Part shown: one piece after another, positions 20,690 through 31,905 of the stretch
Numbering within the stretch: the first letter of the stretch is position 1
Layout: the number at the start of each line of letters is the position of its first letter
DNA from: Anaeramoeba flamelloides
Lineage: Eukaryota > Metamonada > Anaeramoebidae
Direction of reading: 5' to 3'
DNA length: 64,000 nucleotides
NCBI GenBank assembly: GCA_027625915.1
Contig: JANTQA010000023.1
Coordinates: forward strand, 4,898,001 to 4,962,000
Position numbers and translations under genes: made by a program
The notes under the pieces: generated by a model
Told to the model about the DNA's origin: nothing
Seen by the model: only the letters and a program-made list of their open reading frames with translations
Databases searched by the model: none

Positions 20690-21120
20690 AAAGTCCCGAA
20701 CACCTAACTTAAATTTAACCTATGTTTTTTTTATGTTTTGGTATTTGAACATATGAATTCTTGTATACAAACATACTTGGTTCAGATTTACTCACTTTTG
20801 GGATTAGATCTTGAATTAATGTAAATTACTAAACAATATTAATTAATTTTGTTTCAAAATTTTGATAATCTTTTCAAATTTTGTCAAATTAAATGATTTT
20901 TTCTGTGGTTCATTTCAAAATTAGTTAATACAATAATTATTTAATTATAGTGTCAATAATTTATAAAAGAGTTGCTTCTCTAAAACCAAGAATAATATAA
21001 TTTTGACGTTATTTTATTTAAAAAAAATTTTGAAACAACACACTTTCGATCTTTGATTACTCCAAATTATTTTTTAATTATAAAAATATTGAATTTTTAT
21101 CACCAAAATTTTCTAGAATT

Positions 21121-21166
21121 ACAGAAATCACAGAAATCACAGAAATCACAGAAACAACAGAAATCA
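21121..21166. repeat. 9-bp tandem repeat (ACAGAAATC)
   Basis: About five copies of ACAGAAATC, the fourth slightly changed. Confidence 0.85.
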
Positions 21167-21899
21167 TAGGAGTTCCACAATCTGAAAGGATTTTTAAGGT
21201 TAATATTGGGATTTAATGTTCAAAGCAAAAAAAAAAAAAAAATGATTTTCAAGAAGGAAAAATGGACAATTTAGGAGATCATTCTTTTTATTCCCATTTG
21301 ACAAGTCTAAATAAATTTAAATTTATTAAAAGGGGTTCCATTTTTGATTAACATTTGTAAATTAGAATAACCAGGGCATTTCTCATCAAGCATTAATTGT
21401 ATGGAAATTAGTTAACAATAAATGGGGTTTGCAAGATCAATATTTAAAATTTTTTTTAAAAAGTTGAATTACCATTTAAAAAAAAACAAAAAATTGGTTT
21501 TTTTAAAAAATAAAAGGGAAACAAATAATTATTTGATTAATTAGGTTTTCTTTAGTTATATCATAATTAGATTGGTAAAAATTGATGTATTTTTGAGAAT
21601 TAGCTGATGCGGTACCTAAATTTGAAAAGAGTCCTTGAAAAATGAAAAAATGAATATTTTCACCTTTTTTTTTTTTTATTGAAAAAATAAATTTTAATAT
21701 TTTTATATCTTCTGAATACTTTTTTATAAATTTTGTTAAAAGAACCCTCGGGCATGTTTATTTTTTATTTTAAATGTATTGGCTTGTTTCTTTTATATAT
21801 CCAATGTGGCAATATTTTGTCCGTGGGTTAAATAGTTGTAAGGGATTAAAGTTAAAAATACAGGTTATTTCCACTGCTTTTAGCTTGAAAAAAAAAATA

Positions 21900-22250
21900 T
21901 TTTACCCTTAGTTTTGGAGTGAGAACAACAAAAAAATGTATTGATATAATGTATTGAAATTTCACCAACAATAAATATTGATCGATCAAATGGTTAGATA
22001 CCATCAACTAATTTTATTTGGGTTTTTATATTTAAAAAAAACTCAACTGTTACTTATATCAATCAATCGAAAAAATTATTGATCGAACCAAACAAGTTAT
22101 AGTTAATTGAATAAATGAATTCAAAACAAAAAACCAAAAAACAAAAAAATGATTAAATAATTTGAAAAATCAAAAGTTATTTCCAAATTAGGTGTGATTC
22201 GCGTTTTTTCTTTTTTTTCTCTATTTAATTTTAAATAAGAAAATTGATTT
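21900..22250 (+). repeat. Dispersed repeat family C, copy 2
   Basis: It aligns best with 56760-57110; both carry GAGAACAACAAAAAAATG near the start and CAACTAATTTTATTTG-like sequence. It aligns more loosely with 45000-45375. Non-coding. Confidence 0.65.
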
Positions 22251-22359
22251 TCAACCTAAATCTCAGTCAACAATATTAAAACACCATTGTCCGAGAGTTA
22301 AACAATTCTCAAATATAAAGTATTGATTTTAAAAAAATCGTAAGTTTTTTTTTTTTTAT

Positions 22360-22640
22360 TATTGAGGAGGAAGTGTAAATTACACTCTAAGTACTCTTTT
22401 GCTTAAATTTTCTTTCAAGAATTGAAGCGTAAAATCATAGTTCCACGATTATTAATTAATGAAAATAATTCCAAGCTATCACAACTTAAAATTATTTCAT
22501 TAAAATTTAATTCTTTTCATTTATTTTAAAAATATCAATCTATCTTTTTCATAAGAAGGACACACCCATAAAAAGTGAGCAATATTTTCTATTATCTCTT
22601 TATGTTCATCTTATAAAAATCATTAGTTTAGGCACTCCTT
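22360..22640 (+). repeat. Dispersed repeat family D, copy 1
   Basis: A direct partner of 23030-23310. Shared blocks in order are AAGTGTAAATTACACTCT, AAGYGTAAARTC, ATTAATTCATT-like sequence, TTCTTTT and ACCCATAAAAAGTGA. About 670 bp separate the starts of the two copies. Confidence 0.7.
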
Positions 22641-22690
22641 TTTTTAGGTTTTGATTTTAATTTACTTACTTTCATTTTTTTTTTTTTTTT

Positions 22691-22699
22691 TGGGGGGGT
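22691..22699. repeat. Poly-T followed by a G-run
   Basis: A long T-run passes directly into a run of seven or more G, followed by TGGTAT. The same G-run plus TGGTAT context recurs at about 28790-28806. Confidence 0.7.
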
Positions 22700-22757
22700 G
22701 GTATTATCAATAAAAGTTAAAGAGTATTTTATCATAAAAATTTAGAAAATTCATTTA

Positions 22758-22828
22758 AGGATGGGCATTCGAAATGAATTCTTCATATACACTACAAATG
22801 ATTTCCTTTCATTTATAACGCCCATCCT
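22758..22828. other. 71-nt imperfect hairpin
   Basis: AGGATGGGCATTCGAAATGA at the 5' side pairs with TCATTTATAACGCCCATCCT at the 3' side, about 20 of 23 positions including the next bases. The stem is unusually GC-rich for this genome. It could be a small-RNA precursor, a tiny palindromic element or chance. Confidence 0.4.
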
Positions 22829-23029
22829 GAAGCATTAATTATTTATTTTTTCAAAAGTAAAAATAGAAAATTTTTTATGTAATGCCTAACAATCCCTTAT
22901 TTTTTACAATTTAATAAACTTGGTACTTCTTTTATTATAATTTTTTTTTCCAATTATAATGAATTTTTTTTTTCTTGTTCAAAAAAAATAATTTTCGAAA
23001 ATTGAAAGCACAATTATTTTTACTTATTA

Positions 23030-23310
23030 TTGAAAAAGTGTAAAATTACACTCTATATTTCATTATACATAAATTCACTTTCAGAAATTTAAGTGTAAAG
23101 TCTGAGATTTCTTTATTATTGATCAATTCAAATAATTTCAAATTATCAGAGTTTTAAAATTAATTCATTAAGATTTATTTCTTTTAATTTGTTTTTGGAA
23201 TATTTAATCTATATTTTAATAGGAAGGGAATACCCATAAAAAATGATCATTTTTTTCAATTATTTCCTTCCGTTCGTATTTTAAGCATAAAGGTCAAAAT
23301 TTATTTGAAT
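23030..23310 (+). repeat. Dispersed repeat family D, copy 2
   Basis: Direct partner of 22360-22640 with the same block order. It contains AAGTGTAAAATTACACTCT near its start and ACCCATAAAAAATGATC near its end. A weaker third relative lies at about 31430-31640. Confidence 0.7.
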
Positions 23311-23433
23311 TTTTTATTGGTTCCATAACAGTATATATTTAAGCAATTAGTAAATGTTCTGAATTTTAGAATTATTTTTATTGTTAAGGGTTGGATAAAA
23401 CTTCATCTAAACTGTTAAAGAGAGGATTTTGAA

Positions 23434-23563
23434 GTGACTAAATTCGAGATTTCCCTTCGTGATCAAATTCGTGACTAAATTCGAGATTTCCCTTCGTGAT
23501 CAAATCCGTGACTAAATTCGAGATTTCCCTTCGTGACCAAATTCTTGACTAAATTTGAGACTT
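23434..23563. repeat. 37-bp minisatellite, about 3.5 units
   Basis: Units begin at 23434, 23471, 23508 and 23545 with GTGACTAAATTCGAGATTTC; the last is partial and diverged. Units 1-3 differ by one or two bases, so the array is young. Confidence 0.9.
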
Positions 23564-24184
23564 CTAATCCAAAGAGCGTCTAAGATAGACACAGCCATCA
23601 GAAGTAATTGAAACTTAATTTAGTTTTCTGAAGAATTATTGAATTATTAAACCTTACGAATAAGTTAAATATCTTTGAGTTGTAAATAAAGAATATTTAT
23701 TTTTTATTGTGAAAAAACATAATTATTTTTGACAAAATGTAAAAATTAAAACTCAAAATTCTTTTTAATTTTAAATAATTCTTTAATTAAGACCAACTTT
23801 TGAGAAAAATCCCTAAAAAATTCTCTTCAAAATTTTTATAAATTTATAATTTCTTTTCAAATATTTAATTAATCAGCTCAAATAAAATCCATTCACCGAT
23901 AAAAGATTTTGGGAAATTATACAAATTTTTACGATTTTTTTTTTTTTAAAAATCCTCTTTTAAAGATATAATTACATCACAATCTATTTTTTTTTTTTTT
24001 TTTTTTTTAAATTGTTTCATAAATAGTATCAACCGATCTAATATTAATTTGAAGTGTAATAATATTTTATAAGATACCATTTCTTAAAAATATTTTGTCT
24101 TGTGACAAACTTTTGTATTAAAAAAAATTACAAAAACGTGGTACACATCTCTTATAAAATAATTTTGTATTGTATCGTATAAAA

Positions 24185-25903
24185 ATGGAGACCGGTGCTG
24201 TTTTATCTGTCAAATGGACCAAATTGCATTTCTTTTCAAGGGATGGGAATTTGGAAGAATTAAAAAAAGTAATGAATGAAATTTCCAATATTGATGAAAT
24301 GAAATCAGACAATTGGACTGCGCTTCATTTAGCAACGTTAAATGATCACTGTGAGTGTGTTTCTTATTTGTTATCGAAGGGTGCCGATCCGTTATTAAAG
24401 ACTAATAAAAAAAAAACTGCATTAGAAATTGCAATTCTACAAAATAATAAATGTATTTATGAAATTTTGTATAATATGTGCAAAGAAGAACCGTTAATTA
24501 AAATAAGGGATAGTCTTTATAACGAAGAAAATATTAAGGACATTCCTGAACATTTATCTGAAGACTTTTGTGGGCTGACAATTTTGCATTTATCAATTAT
24601 TTTTGGGAATGAATATTTATTTGCAAAATATAGCAACAAAGGAAAAAATGTCTTGGATTTTTATCAAAATTCGGCTCTGCATTATTGTTCAATTTTCGGG
24701 AGACTCAAATTTTTAAAATCATTGATCCAAATGGGTGCCAAAATTAATCAAGTGAATACTCATAAAAGTACTTCGCTTCTGTTAGCTTCAAAGCATTGCC
24801 AGGCGGGCATTGTTCAAGAGCTCTTGCTTAATGGAGCAAAGTTGCGAGCAAATAATCACGGCACAAACCCAATACATTTCGCTTGCTATAAAGGGTCTGT
24901 AGAGGTGCTTTCAGAATTGTTTGCTTCAAAGGATGGTAAGCTTATAATCAACAGCACCAGAAACGATGGGAGTACTCCTGTTCATCTTGCAATACTTGGC
25001 GAAAGTGCCCCCTGCTTGGAGCTGTTATATCTGGCTTTGGCAAATTTTGCTATCCCGAATTCTCTTGGCGAATATCCTATTTATATTGCCGTTAAGATTA
25101 GAAACTTGGAAATTATTAAATTCTTATTACAGGTGAAAAACAGAGTTAAGCATTATAATACAAACCAAACCACGGCCTTGCATCTTTGTGCTTGTCGAAA
25201 CGATATTGAAATCATTAAACTTTTATTAGAATCAAAAATTTTCCCAATTAATTGTAAAGACCATTTAGGTAATACCCCATTGCATATAGCCGCAGAAAAT
25301 AACCATTTTGAGGTCATTAAAATATTATTAAAATACAATTCAAAATTGGATATAAAAAATAATATTGGTTTAATGCCAAAGGAAATTGTAAAGGAATCTA
25401 AATGCTTAAATCTTTTGAAAGTTTGTGTTTTTAATAATGTTTTTTTTTTTTTTTTTTTTTTTTTTTTTCTTCTTTCTCAATATTTTGAATTTTTTTATTG
25501 TTAATTATCGATCAAATATATTGCTTTTTTTTTTTTTTATTTTTTTATTTTCGATACACTTTTAAATACCATAAATAAATAGTGGATTGGAAAGGATATC
25601 TCAAAACTTCAACCATCCAAAATCGAAAAAATTGAACTTGCACAATCATTTATGAATGAATTAAAACTGTTTTGGCTTCCTCCTAATTCCTTTGATAAAA
25701 TTTTACATTACAATGTTACCATTTCTGGAAATAAATTTAATAAATTAATAACAACTAATGAAACAACAATTTTAATTGATTCGTTAAAAAAAAGTCAAAC
25801 CTATAAAATAAAGGTTTGTGCAACTAATTTTTTTGGGAAAGGCCCATACTCAAAACAGTTTTCTTTTAAAACTAGCTCAAAAAATATTAGTAAAAATATA
25901 TGA
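24185..25903 (+). CDS. Ankyrin-repeat protein with C-terminal fibronectin type III domain, two exons
   Basis: Exons 24185-25420 and 25583-25903 give a 518-residue protein; both junctions are in phase 0 (AAA before GTTTGTG, TGG after AAATAG). It is an interaction scaffold with no catalytic site visible. About nine or ten ankyrin repeats fill residues 12-405, seen as repeated T-ALHLA/TPLHIA helices such as NWTALHLATLNDHCECV, GSTPVHLAILGE, QTTALHLCACRND and GNTPLHIAAENNHFEVI. The second exon encodes an FN3-like domain: LKLFWLPP, the YNVTISG strand, and TYKIKVCATNFFGKGPYS, the usual Y-x-V-x-A-x-N-x-x-G pattern. The ankyrin-then-FN3 order recalls ANKFN1; FANK1 has the reverse order. The start is the first ATG downstream of the upstream stop region. 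Partner proteins are unknown. Confidence 0.85.
25421..25582 (+). other. Spliceosomal intron in the ankyrin-FN3 gene
   Basis: 162 bp, phase 0, from GTTTGTG to AAATAG. It contains two long T-runs. Removing it joins the ankyrin exon to an open FN3 frame without a stop. Confidence 0.85.
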
Positions 25904-27435
25904 TTTAATAATTTTACATTTGATATTTTAGAAACAAGTCGTTAATCTGATAATCTTAAGTCAAAGGTAGAAAAGTTTACTAAGATAAAGTTTATTAGTA
26001 TTAATTATTTATCGTTATTCTTTTAATACCTTTTTTTTTTTTTTTTTTTTATTTTAATTTTCGAAATTTTTTCTTTTCTTTGTTTATTTAAAAAAATTTT
26101 CTTTTAAGTGTCAAAAAAAATAAAATAAAATCATGAAAATTAAATAAAAATTTTAAAAAAAAATATCTTGATACTCGAATTTGAATGTTTATGCCGTAAA
26201 TTTGTTTTGTTTTTAATATTGTATATGTGTTGTTTTTGGTATTTTAGTTTATATGTTTTGATCATATTTATAAAGATTTCTTTTTAAAAATTCAATCAAA
26301 AACCAAAAATTGGGATGTTCTCATCAAATTAAAGTGGTAAAAGTTAAAAAAAGAGTAATAATTTTTTTTTTGATGGATTTTATGAATCTTCAATAGATTA
26401 TTTTATTAGATCCTACCAATTAAGATCCATTTTGAACTTACGTAAAATCCTATAATTTCCAACCCTAAGAGTTGTGTCTGGATTTTTTTTTAATTTATAA
26501 GAATTAAGTAAAATCTTTGGTTTTTCACCATTCTTTTAAATTAAAAAAAAAACTAACAATAGGGAATACCCATTATTAATCAAAGATTTTATGATTTTTA
26601 TATTTTATTGATGATATTTTTATTGGGGTTTTATCCATCCAGTGAATTCTGGTGACTTGTCGTCACGTGCCTAGCTTGTTTTTTTTTGAATTTGAAAAAA
26701 ATAAAAAAGAAAATAATTATAAAAATTTCAAAAATTAAAACAAAAGTTAACTGAAGGTTTCAAGGATTCAAAAGAATTTAATACAATCAAGATTTTTACT
26801 CAATTCTGTTATTCTGGAAAATCTAGGTAAGTGCTTTATGTTTTTTTTTATTATTTAAAAGAATTGTGTAATATCAAGATTTTTATCTATTCTTTTGAAT
26901 TCTGGAAAAGTTAATTGTGGTTTTCTTGGTTTTTTCGGGTTTATCTGAAAAATATTTTGATTCTCTGAAAAAAAAAAAAAAAAAAGAATACTTGAGAAAA
27001 CATAACAACAGTGTACTCGTTTTTAACTTGGTCATACAAATGATGTTATTATTGTTTATATTGATGTTGTAATTCTTTTTCTTCTTTTGTTTTTTATTTT
27101 TAAAAAATTTCTCTTAATTACTCCTTTCTCTCAATAAATAAATAAATTATATCATTTCCTCTCCGATTTTTTTTTAATTTTTCACTTTCCGATTAAAACG
27201 AATTTTTTTCTTTATTTTTTTTTGATTCTTTTTTATAAATAGTTCTATGGTTCAAGCAGTTTTTGTCAAATTTAATTTTTTTTCCTCCAAAATTATCATT
27301 TTTTTATTTATAATTATCCAAAAAATAATCTTTAGGTGGTTCTATTTACATAATCAATTGTTTTGATATTCTGTCAAAATATTAAATATTTATATTTGTC
27401 CTTAATTCGTGATTCTTGCTAAAAATATTCAAAAT

Positions 27436-27535
27436 ATGAGAAATATTTTTTCATTAAATAATAATTTAAAAAAGTTCACAATACTTTTAATTGTTACTTT
27501 TTTTCTCTTTAATTGTGATGGATTTTTCTTTAAAG
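27436..27535 (+). other. Possible orphan first exon encoding a signal peptide
   Basis: An ATG at 27436 opens about 33 codons ending in a hydrophobic segment (FTILLIVTFFLFN) then CDGFFFK. It runs into AAAGGTAAATG, a fair splice donor. The nearest candidate acceptor (TTCCAG at about 27567) leads to early stops. No continuing exon is seen. Confidence 0.2.
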
Positions 27536-28790
27536 GTAAATGATATTCCTCTTATTTATTATTCCAGAATTACTGATAAATCTGTTTTAATAATTATTTA
27601 TTAAAATAAGTAAATTTGGTTTTGGAACCCAATTAGATATTAAATAAAAGCTTGATAAATCCATGTATTTGTAAGATCAAAATTTTTTAAATTGATTTTT
27701 TGTAAAAAAAAAAAAAATTGTTGTATCTTTCTGATGAAGCTCTTATATTTACCAAAATATTTTCAATGGGAATTCTGGCCTGATTTGTTTTTTGATGGTT
27801 TTTCTTTTATCGTTGATGTCAGAAAATTAGCATTTGAGATATGACCTTAATTTATAATCTTTTTTTGTATTGTCAAGTCCATAAAATTATGTATTTAATA
27901 TTTTTTAGTTTTAGAAATTATTTTTCAATTTTCTTTTTGGTTTTTTATCTTTTTCTGTCTCTTGTCTAAATAATGATATTGTTATTTGAATTTATAATTT
28001 GTTTATTAAAAATATATCAAGTACATTTTTCAAAAAAAAATAATAAATAAATAGAAAAGCACCTATGATTAGTAATGTATTTTTATCAAGTAAAGGATTT
28101 ATGGTTTTAAAGGTAGTATTTCCATTATGAATTTCATCAAAACGGTCTAAATTTCATCAAGTGTTTTAGATTGGATAAAAAAACAACTTTTAATACATAT
28201 AAATAGAAATTTTAACTAATTTTTTCAAATCAGAACTCAATTTTGAAAAAAAAAAAACAAAAGATGATAAATATTAAATTTTGATGACTTTTAAAAATAA
28301 AGATAATTTCAATTAAAAAATAAACTTTTTTAAAAGTGCAAAATCCAAAAAATCTTTTATATAAAATCCAATTATTTTATTTCTAACTTGATTGGATGTT
28401 TTTTTTTACTTTTTGTCAAAAAATCATTAGGTATGAATAAATCTCACTTAGAACCCCCAAACTAAGAGAATTTTATTAAGTTGAAAAAAAATCTAAAATG
28501 ATATTGTTATATTCATAAATTCATGTTGTAATTTATCTTTTAATCCAGCTTTAAATTCTAATATCAAATTTAAATAGATAATAAATATAATTTTTTGGTT
28601 TTTTTTTTAATCTTTAAAAAATAGTAATAATGGGGTTTTTTGAAAAAAATTGTCTTTTTTTTCATTTTTTCAGATATATTATTCTAGTATTATTATCGTG
28701 ATGTAAAAACTCAATAGATTGGGTTATTGTTTATAATTATTATTAAACGCTGTGCGTTGTATGATAAATAAAATATTTAAAAAAAAGTTG

Positions 28791-28806
28791 GGGGGGGGGG
28801 GTGGTA
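28791..28806. repeat. Long poly-G tract
   Basis: About twelve G in a row followed by TGGTATG, in otherwise very AT-rich DNA. Comparable but shorter runs lie at about 22693, 30001 and 50442. Confidence 0.85.
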
Positions 28807-30234
28807 TGAAATTAAACGATCTTTTTTTTTTAGACAAGAAAATCTTTGATATTTTACTTTTTCTGTTTTACATTTCTTACTAATGGTGTTAAAGTTTATT
28901 TGTCTAAAATTTTACTTTTTTGTTTTAATTTAAAAATATACCGTAAACCGGTTTTAAGATCCCAATCTAAGAAAATTTAGATAAAAATATCTTCAGATTG
29001 CAAATGGGGTAGGATCATAGTGTTTTGAGATCACTTGATGGATTGCAATTTTGTCTTAAACTAGTAGGTTTGAAAATTCCATAAATTTTTTGTTTAAAAC
29101 AAAACAAAATGGAATAATTCAAAATTACCTCTACTTGTATTTTTTATTATTCAAAATAAATAAAAAAATATCTGATTTTTTTAAATAATTGTTTGGTATT
29201 AGTGAAATCAAATACAAGATCTTTATAAGTTAACTAAAAACTAAAAAGTTGTCTTGTGTTTTAACTGAACTCACTATAAAATTTTGGTTTTTTTGAATTT
29301 GTGATTTAAGGGGGTGCTCTAAATGAATTCTTCAAAAAAATTGTAAATTCAGTAATTTCGAGTCGATATAAGCAGATAGAAATTTTTATACACAGATTAA
29401 AATAAAATATACTGAAAAAAAATCAGTTTTTTTTGAAGATTTTGTTTGTTCTGCCATTCTTACAATAAAGTAAGAAAAAAATAATAATCCATGTTTCAAA
29501 ATAAAAAGTATTTTTGTATTTCTTTGTTTTTTTGTTCTAGAGAATCTATAAAACGATCAATTAAAACCAACAATAAGCTCTAATTAAACATGGTCTTGGT
29601 TTTTTAAAGTCCTATTATTAAAAAAGAAATTCTAAAAATAATGGATCAAATTGTAAAATGTTATCTCAAAAAAAAGAATCAAATTTTTAAAAAAATTTTA
29701 TCCATCAAAAAAACAAAAAATTTTAAAAAAATTGAGAACCTTATCAGAATTTTGAACTTATTGCATTAATAATTTAAATTTTACAGAAAATATACAGTTG
29801 TTTACTTTCAAAATTGATTGGTATTTGGTATACTAATTGGTGGTAAATTGGATGTTTCATTGGAACAAGAAGAAAAAAAATTTACAAATTATATTTTAAA
29901 ACATGGATTATAGTCCTTTTTACACAAATTATTTTGATTCCTGTATTGTAAATAACCCCAATTATCAAAAAATATTAATAAAAAGTAGAATTGATTCATG
30001 GGGGGGGGGTGTTTGAATGTTACTTAATTAGTGGCACAAGGGTAAGTAAAAATTTACTTTGATGTAAAAAAATTTAGATTGGGTGACTTATTGTATGTTA
30101 GGCCATGTTTTTGGTAAATTTGGTTTCAAATTGGAAATAAAAAGAAACCCCAAAAAAAAACACAAAATTTTATTATTTGGTAAAAAAAAATTATTATAAA
30201 CTTTGGATCAAAGATCTTTTATACCGTAACTAAT

Positions 30235-30400
30235 AGAAACGGGTGGTATGTGTGGTGTGAATCTTATATTTATTTTGAACTCACGAACTTGATTACATGT
30301 ATTTTATATTCCACTGCCTGCTGTATAAATAGTTTGTGTTTGATACAGAGACTGGAATACTAATATCTCTGAGCTTTTGATCAGGACGGTCATTATTTAA
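30235..30400. other. GC-richer island with a TATA-like box, possible ncRNA
   Basis: It contains ACTGCCTGCTGTATAAATAG, then about 25 bases later GATACAGAGACTGGAATAC and GAGCTTTTGATCAGGACGG. The string ACAGAGA occurs in U6 snRNA, but the rest of the conserved U6 core (AGATTAGCATGG) is absent, so this is not U6. Nothing else is recognised. Confidence 0.25.
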
Positions 30401-30544
30401 AAATATCAAAAAGGTAAATAACATTAAATAAGGACAAAAAGAAACCATCACTTTTCTTTTTTATAATTGCTGATTGAGTTGGTTTTTACAGTCTTTTTGG
30501 ATAATGGTTAACATTTTTTATACAATACAAAACAAATTTTCGAA

Positions 30545-30735
30545 TCTAAATGAAAAAATCAATTAAAAATTCACTTTGAAAAAATATTAGAACTTATCGT
30601 AAAAACATAACCACTAGAAAACAAACATGGCAAAGAGGTGGAATTATAAATATCAAAATTGATCACTCTTGAAAATGAATATATTAAATCTGATAATTTT
30701 TTCCTAATAATACTTCTGTGATTTAGTTTTCAATT
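30545..30735 (+). repeat. Dispersed repeat family E, copy 1
   Basis: It aligns with 31725-31905. Shared blocks are TTCAAAAATCACTT-like sequence, AATATTASAACTTATC, CACTARAAAC and ATTGATCACTCTT, then AATACTT. Non-coding. Confidence 0.6.
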
Positions 30736-31429
30736 TTGCATTTCATTTGATGAATTCAAAAAAAAATAAAATAAAATTTTTTGTTCAATTTCATTTTTAT
30801 AAATCATTTAACTCTACTTTCAAACAGCTATGGCGAAGAATATTTTGAAGCTCAACTAATTTTACAAAGTTTCTTCAATTTTAAATAACTAAAAATCTTT
30901 GGTAAAATGATTTTTATAAATAAAAAATGTGGCAAAAATTTTCAAACATTATTTTGAATTGATTTGTATTTATATTTATCAAAAAAATTGTTTTTTTTTT
31001 TTTTATTGTGTTAAGTCGAAATTAATTTCATCTTACACCCATTGGGTTTTTTTTTTAAATTTAAAATTTGAAGAGAGATTATTTGATTTTAATTTCATTC
31101 ATTTAAATTAAAAAGTCCACAGCTAACTTTTATTGGGTTTTCTGATTAATTATAAAATGGTTGGATTATATAGATAAAACAGACAACTTCAAAAAATCCA
31201 CTTTTAAGTTTTCCAGGATGTGAAAAAATTTATTATAATCTTTAATTTTATTGAATAGGTTTGAATTCTGGAAAAGCTCCTATTAGGTTTTTTTTTAGTT
31301 TTAGGAAATTAAAGAAAAAGTATTAAATTTTCTTTTCATTTCATAAATTCCTAAATACCTGGGCAATTGACGGCACTCCACAATGCTTGGTAGTTCTTTC
31401 CAAATTTCTAAATTTTTGTTTTAAAAATT

Positions 31430-31640
31430 TCAATAAAGAGTCTTAATTTTCTTTATTATTAGCCAACCACCAGACAAATAATGAATCTTTCTTTTGAATT
31501 ATATCAAAGATATTATTCTTATTGTTTTTGTTTATTAAAATTAATTCTTTAATACATATTATTCATATTTTTTAAATAGGATAGACACTTCTATAAAAAT
31601 TCGGTTTGTTATATCTATGCTATTTTCAATTGATGGATCA
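31430..31640 (+). repeat. Weak relative of repeat family D
   Basis: It shares CTTTATTATT, AAAATTAATTCWTTAA and the block near GGATAGACACTTCTATAAAAA with the family D copies. The match is loose. Confidence 0.35.
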
Positions 31641-31724
31641 AAATAGTTGTACTTTAGATTTAATGTCAATTGAAAAAACTCTATTTTTAAGATATTTTAA
31701 TTTATATTTTAGAAAATTGAAATA

Positions 31725-31905
31725 TTTTTACAAACAAACCAAAAAAAACAATTCAAAAATCACTTCTAAAAAATATTACAACTTATCAAAAAATCATAAG
31801 CACTAAAAACTAACAACATAAAAAAGAAAAAATATAAACATCATTATTGATCACTCTTTTAAAATTTACATTTAAAATCGGAAATATTTATGAAAATACT
31901 TTAAA
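31725..31905 (+). repeat. Dispersed repeat family E, copy 2
   Basis: Direct partner of 30545-30735, about 1.2 kb downstream, with the same block order. Confidence 0.6.

Larger units (their letters stand above)
19075..24184. other. Gene-free stretch with MITEs, tandem repeats and repeat families C and D
   Basis: No supportable gene in about 5 kb. It contains short palindromic elements (19617-19804 and 20284-20689), a 9-bp tandem repeat (21121-21166), one family C copy, two family D copies, a 71-nt hairpin (22758-22828) and a 37-bp minisatellite (23434-23563). The opposed open frames at 20311 (+) and 20703 (-) encode the same peptide because they lie in the arms of a palindrome. Confidence 0.55.

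Noticed and set aside
20311-20703. Matching 114- and 61-codon frames on opposite strands
   Set aside because: They are the two arms of a palindromic MITE and not paralogous genes.
30330-30380. U6 snRNA, because of the string GATACAGAGA
   Set aside because: The rest of the invariant U6 core after ACAGAGA is absent.
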